A stretch of 64,000 nucleotides of DNA from Synechococcus sp. WH 8101 (GTDB lineage Bacteria > Cyanobacteriota > Cyanobacteriia > PCC-6307 > Cyanobiaceae). The first letter of the stretch is position 1; each line of letters opens with the position of its first letter. A program made the translations under genes and the position numbers. Below the pieces are notes generated by a model, which saw nothing but the letters and a program-made list of their open reading frames with translations, was not told where the DNA came from and ran no database searches. This document shows positions 61,256 to 64,000 of the stretch, piece after piece. The stretch is from contig NZ_CP035914.1 of NCBI RefSeq assembly GCF_004209775.1, positions 1,860,001-1,924,000 on the forward strand, written 5' to 3'.

Positions 61256-62290
61256 TCAGCAGATCCTTGGCAGCAGTTCCCCGCTCAAGGGCGTCAGGAA
61301 CCGTTCGGTGCCCAGGGGCGTCCGCAGGCGGACCCGGGGAGCGCTCCGCTCCGCCCACGCCTCCACCGCGCCCACAACGGCACCACCGGTGCCAGCCAGC
61401 ACGGCCAGAGCAGACTCCGCCTGATCCGGTGGCACCACCAGCACACAGCGTCCTTCGTTGGCCAGGTGGAGCGGATCGAAGCCGAGCAGGTCACAGCAAC
61501 GGCTCACGGCCGGAACCACCGGGATCCGCGCCTCCTCCAGCACCAGATCACAGCCACTGTCATCGGCAAGTTCCTGCAGGGCCGCCGCCAGGCCGCCACG
61601 GGTGAGGTCGCGCAGGCAATGGGGCTGCACTCCGGCCGCAAACAACGCGGCCACCAAGGGCCAGAGGGGGGCACAGTCGCTCAGCACCGGTGGCTGCAGG
61701 TCGAGACCATGGCGAGCCGCCAGGATCGCCACGCCATGGCGGCCCAGGTCACCGCTCAACAGCAGCACATCCCCCGGACGGATTGCCGCGGGGCTGATCG
61801 CGGCCGGGGCCTCCACCACACCGAGACCACTGGTGCTGATGAAGATCCCATCGGCCTTGCCCCGCTCCACCACCTTGGTGTCACCGGTGGCAATCTCCAT
61901 GCCCGCCTCGGCGGCGGAAGCAGCCATCGACGCCACCACCCGTCTCAGCAGCTCCAGAGGCAACCCCTCCTCGAGGATCAACGACACGCTCAGATACCGG
62001 GGTCGCGCACCCGCCATCGCCAGATCGTTGGCGGTGCCGGTCACCGCCAGGCTGCCGATGTCTCCGCCGGGAAACTCCAGGGGCTGCACCACATAGCCAT
62101 CGCAGCTGAAGGCCAAAGGAGCGGCAGCAGACGGCAGAACAGCCGCATCGTGGAGAACCACGGCAGCCTCATCGCCTCCTCCCGAACGATCGAGCGCCTG
62201 ACCTGGCAACAGCGGCCGTAACTCCTGCTGGATCAGGTCGCGCATCAGGGCGCCACCGCCGCCATGGGCCAAGCGGATGCAGTCCGTCAT
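61256..62290 (-). CDS. hypE: Hydrogenase maturation protein HypE
   Basis: 344 residues. HypE makes the cyanide ligands of the NiFe site by dehydrating a thiocarboxamide formed on its C-terminal Cys. Seen here: N-terminal RLAHGGGGALMRDLI, FSCDGYVVQP, VTGTANDLAMAGARP, ATGDTKVVERGKADG, PGDVLLLSGDLGRHGVAI, LRDLTRGGLAAAL and the essential terminal P-R-I-C. ATG 62290 overlaps the hypD stop, so the two are translationally coupled. Confidence 0.97.
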   Translation of the reverse strand: MTDCIRLAHGGGGALMRDLIQQELRPLLPGQALDRSGGGDEAAVVLHDAAVLPSAAAPLAFSCDGYVVQPLEFPGGDIGSLAVTGTANDLAMAGARPRYLSVSLILEEGLPLELLRRVVASMAASAAEAGMEIATGDTKVVERGKADGIFISTSGLGVVEAPAAISPAAIRPGDVLLLSGDLGRHGVAILAARHGLDLQPPVLSDCAPLWPLVAALFAAGVQPHCLRDLTRGGLAAALQELADDSGCDLVLEEARIPVVPAVSRCCDLLGFDPLHLANEGRCVLVVPPDQAESALAVLAGTGGAVVGAVEAWAERSAPRVRLRTPLGTERFLTPLSGELLPRIC

Positions 62291-63363
62291 CGCCGATAGC
62301 GGTGATAGGCCGCACAGGCTCCCTCGCTCGACACCATCGGCGCCCCCAGGGGCCGCTGCGGAGTGCACGCCCCACCAAAGGCCGGGCACTCCGGCGGCAG
62401 GGCCAGACCCCGCAAAATGCGGCCGCTGATGCAGAGCCTGGGGTCGGAGTCATCGCCAGCGGCGACGGCAGGCTCCAGGGCTGCGGCATCGAGATGCCGG
62501 TAAGCGGGTCGCAGGGCCAGCCCCCCCTGGGGCAGAACTCCCAGGCCACGCCAAGGACGATCCGCAGGTTCAAACACCGCATCGATCAACGCCTGCGCCG
62601 CCCGATTGCCCTCCGGCGTCACCACCCGGGCGTAGGCATTGCTGAGACGCGCTTCGCCCGCCTCCAGTTGTCGCACCGCCTCGAGCACGCCCGCCATCAA
62701 CTCCGCGGGATCGAAGCCGCTCACCACCACCGGCACCCGATGGCGCTCCACCAGCTGCTCCAGCTGCCGTGTGCCCATCACCGCCGCCACATGACCGGCG
62801 GCCAGAAAAGCCTGCACCTCGCTGGCCGGATCGGCAAGGATCGCTTCCATCGCCGGCACGACGCGCACGTGGGCGACCAGCAGCGACAGATTGGGGAGCG
62901 CCAGGGCCTTGGCCTGACGCGCCAACAGGGCCGTGGCGGGAGCGGTGGTCTCAAACCCCACCGCCAGAAACACCACGCGGCGATCGGGATGGCGCCGGGC
63001 CAGCGCGATCGCCTGAAGCGGCGAAGTGAGCAGCTGCACATCCCCTCCGGCCGCCCGCACCGCCAATAGATCCTGGCCGGGATCACTTCCCGGCACCCGC
63101 AGCATGTCGCCGTAGGAACAGAGCACCACATCGGGACGCCGCGCCAGCTTGAGGGCGAGATCAATGCAGGCGGCCGGTGTGACACACACCGGGCAACCGG
63201 GACCATGGATCAGACGCACCACTGGTGGCAGCAGCTGATCAAGGCCCCAGCGGAGGATGGCGTGGGTCTGGCCGCCGCAGACCTCCATCAGGGTCCAGGG
63301 GCGACGGGTCAGGGCAGCGAGGGTGTCAGCCAGCTGCGCCGTTTGGGCATGGGCGTGGATCAA
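62287..63363 (-). CDS. hypD: Hydrogenase maturation protein HypD
   Basis: 358 residues. HypD carries an iron-sulfur cluster and assembles the Fe(CN)2CO unit with HypC. Signatures: TLMEVCGGQTHAILRWG, IHGPGCPVCVTP, GDMLRVPGS, AVGFETTAPATALL, and the C-terminal Cys set (DPRLCISGRILRG, PPECPAFGGACTP). Coupled to hypE by a 4-base overlap and preceded by a dihydroorotate-dehydrogenase-like gene. Confidence 0.97.
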   Translation of the reverse strand: MIHAHAQTAQLADTLAALTRRPWTLMEVCGGQTHAILRWGLDQLLPPVVRLIHGPGCPVCVTPAACIDLALKLARRPDVVLCSYGDMLRVPGSDPGQDLLAVRAAGGDVQLLTSPLQAIALARRHPDRRVVFLAVGFETTAPATALLARQAKALALPNLSLLVAHVRVVPAMEAILADPASEVQAFLAAGHVAAVMGTRQLEQLVERHRVPVVVSGFDPAELMAGVLEAVRQLEAGEARLSNAYARVVTPEGNRAAQALIDAVFEPADRPWRGLGVLPQGGLALRPAYRHLDAAALEPAVAAGDDSDPRLCISGRILRGLALPPECPAFGGACTPQRPLGAPMVSSEGACAAYHRYRR

Positions 63364-63367
63364 CCGC

Positions 63368-64000
63368 TCACCTCCAACCCGTCAGGCCACTGAGGGCACG
63401 GATGTACTGGGCCCGTTCGTAATCCGCGGGCGTGGCGCAACGCTGCTGACTCATGCAGCCGATCAGATCGGCGACCGCGCCGTAGTCGTGCGCCTCCAAC
63501 CACTGACTGAGTTCCAGCTCGATCGCCTGCAACCGGTCCGGACCGTGGCGCAAGAGGCTGGCCACCAGCTGGGTGCCACTCGCTCCGGCCATTAATAGGC
63601 GCACCACATCGGTGGCGCGCTGCACCCCGCCGCTGGCGGCGAGCTGCAGCGGTTCCCTGCCGTGCAACAAGGCGATCCAGCGCAGGGGCAGATGGAGATC
63701 GTGAGGGGTGGAGAGCAGTGGATTGGCCTGCAGCTCCAGCCGCTCGATGTCGATATCGGGTTGATAAAAACGATTGAACAGCACCAGACCATCGGCGCCG
63801 GCTGCGGCAAGACGATGGGCCAGCCCCCGGAAGTTGGTGAAGAAAGGGCCGAGTTTCACCGCCAGGGGAAGCCTCACCTGCGCCCGCACACCACGCACGA
63901 TCGCTTCAATCTCCGCCTCGATCTCACCGCTGCTCAGCAGGGGGTCGGTGGGGAGGCTGTGAATGTTGAGCTCCAGCGCCTGGGCGCCGGCGCTCTCGAT
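63368..64000 (-). CDS. Dihydroorotate-dehydrogenase-like protein (5' end cut by window edge)
   Basis: The C-terminal 210 or so residues of a flavin-dependent TIM-barrel protein: ALELNIHSLPTDPL, VRLPLAVKLGPFFTNFRGLA, GADGLVLFNRFYQPDID, and LAASGGVQRATDVVRLLMAG, which is the phosphate-binding end of the DHOD fold. The NxHxxP-type motif and absence of the usual DHOD C-terminus place it with the DHOD-like proteins found next to pyruvate:ferredoxin oxidoreductase or hydrogenase genes in cyanobacteria, rather than with pyrimidine-synthesis PyrD. The gene starts beyond the window. Confidence 0.85.
   Translation of the reverse strand: MESAGAQALELNIHSLPTDPLLSSGEIEAEIEAIVRGVRAQVRLPLAVKLGPFFTNFRGLAHRLAAAGADGLVLFNRFYQPDIDIERLELQANPLLSTPHDLHLPLRWIALLHGREPLQLAASGGVQRATDVVRLLMAGASGTQLVASLLRHGPDRLQAIELELSQWLEAHDYGAVADLIGCMSQQRCATPADYERAQYIRALSGLTGWR

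Noticed and set aside
60977-62221. Plus-strand open frame of 414 residues
   Set aside because: Antisense to hypE, which carries its full set of motifs; the product is Gln/Arg/His-rich.

Overview
The window looks like a chromosomal segment of a GC-rich alpha-picocyanobacterium, close to Cyanobium or a coastal/halotolerant Synechococcus. The evidence is the lipoprotein Psb27 of photosystem II, a long group-1 sigma factor with an Ala/Lys/Thr-rich leader, several small proteins of a type I associate with picocyanobacteria, and hydrogenase-maturation genes hypD/hypE at the right edge, which open-ocean Prochlorococcus and Synechococcus generally lack. The lineage call is an inference. No rRNA, tRNA, CRISPR array or insertion sequence was recognised.

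From 1 to 26.8 kb the window is a dense housekeeping region. It holds ftsI with an FtsL-like partner, a CPBP protease, a double histidine-phosphatase, a dihydroorotase-like protein without its metal ligands, lepB, a ferredoxin, a variant pyrophosphatase, proS, psb27, purA, a PfkB kinase, cutA, cobK, ssb, argB, priA, rpoD, hemC, a MarC-family protein, an L,D-transpeptidase and a canonical pyrophosphatase. Several neighbours overlap by a few bases, and several convergent pairs overlap by 29 to 39 bases at their 3' ends.

From 26.8 to 43 kb lies an accessory region rich in small exported or membrane proteins: L,D-transpeptidase-like proteins, DUF924, MIF, YccF, DUF427, GNAT, SnoaL-like and LprI-like proteins. 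It also has several single-helix proteins of 33 to 60 residues, a truncated EamA transporter, and a tightly coupled trio of a 54-residue protein, a phytoene-desaturase-like flavoprotein and a protochlorophyllide-reductase-like dehydrogenase. One 0.5 kb gene-free stretch (33140-33650) contains a strong hairpin.

From 43 to 56.7 kb, after selO, is the most unusual part. It is a visibly more AT-rich island that appears to be an old tandem duplication. Copy B (50.9-56.7 kb) is intact: BBE-type flavin oxidase, OprB-like porin, secreted 237-residue protein, ABM-domain membrane protein, guanine-deaminase-like protein and J-domain protein. Copy A (44.8-50.8 kb) has a porin and a secreted protein, but only fragments of the oxidase, ABM and J-domain genes. 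Between its porin and secreted-protein genes sits an 8-oxoguanine-deaminase-like gene followed by an MFS transporter. The simplest reading is an outer-membrane-to-cytoplasm uptake and deamination system for purine bases.

From 56.7 to 64 kb the gene density returns to normal: an SDR, a zinc-ribbon protein, dcd, an MliC-like protein, an atypical AroE-like dehydrogenase, hypE, hypD and a partial dihydroorotate-dehydrogenase-like gene. The last three suggest that a NiFe-hydrogenase or fermentation cluster continues to the right.
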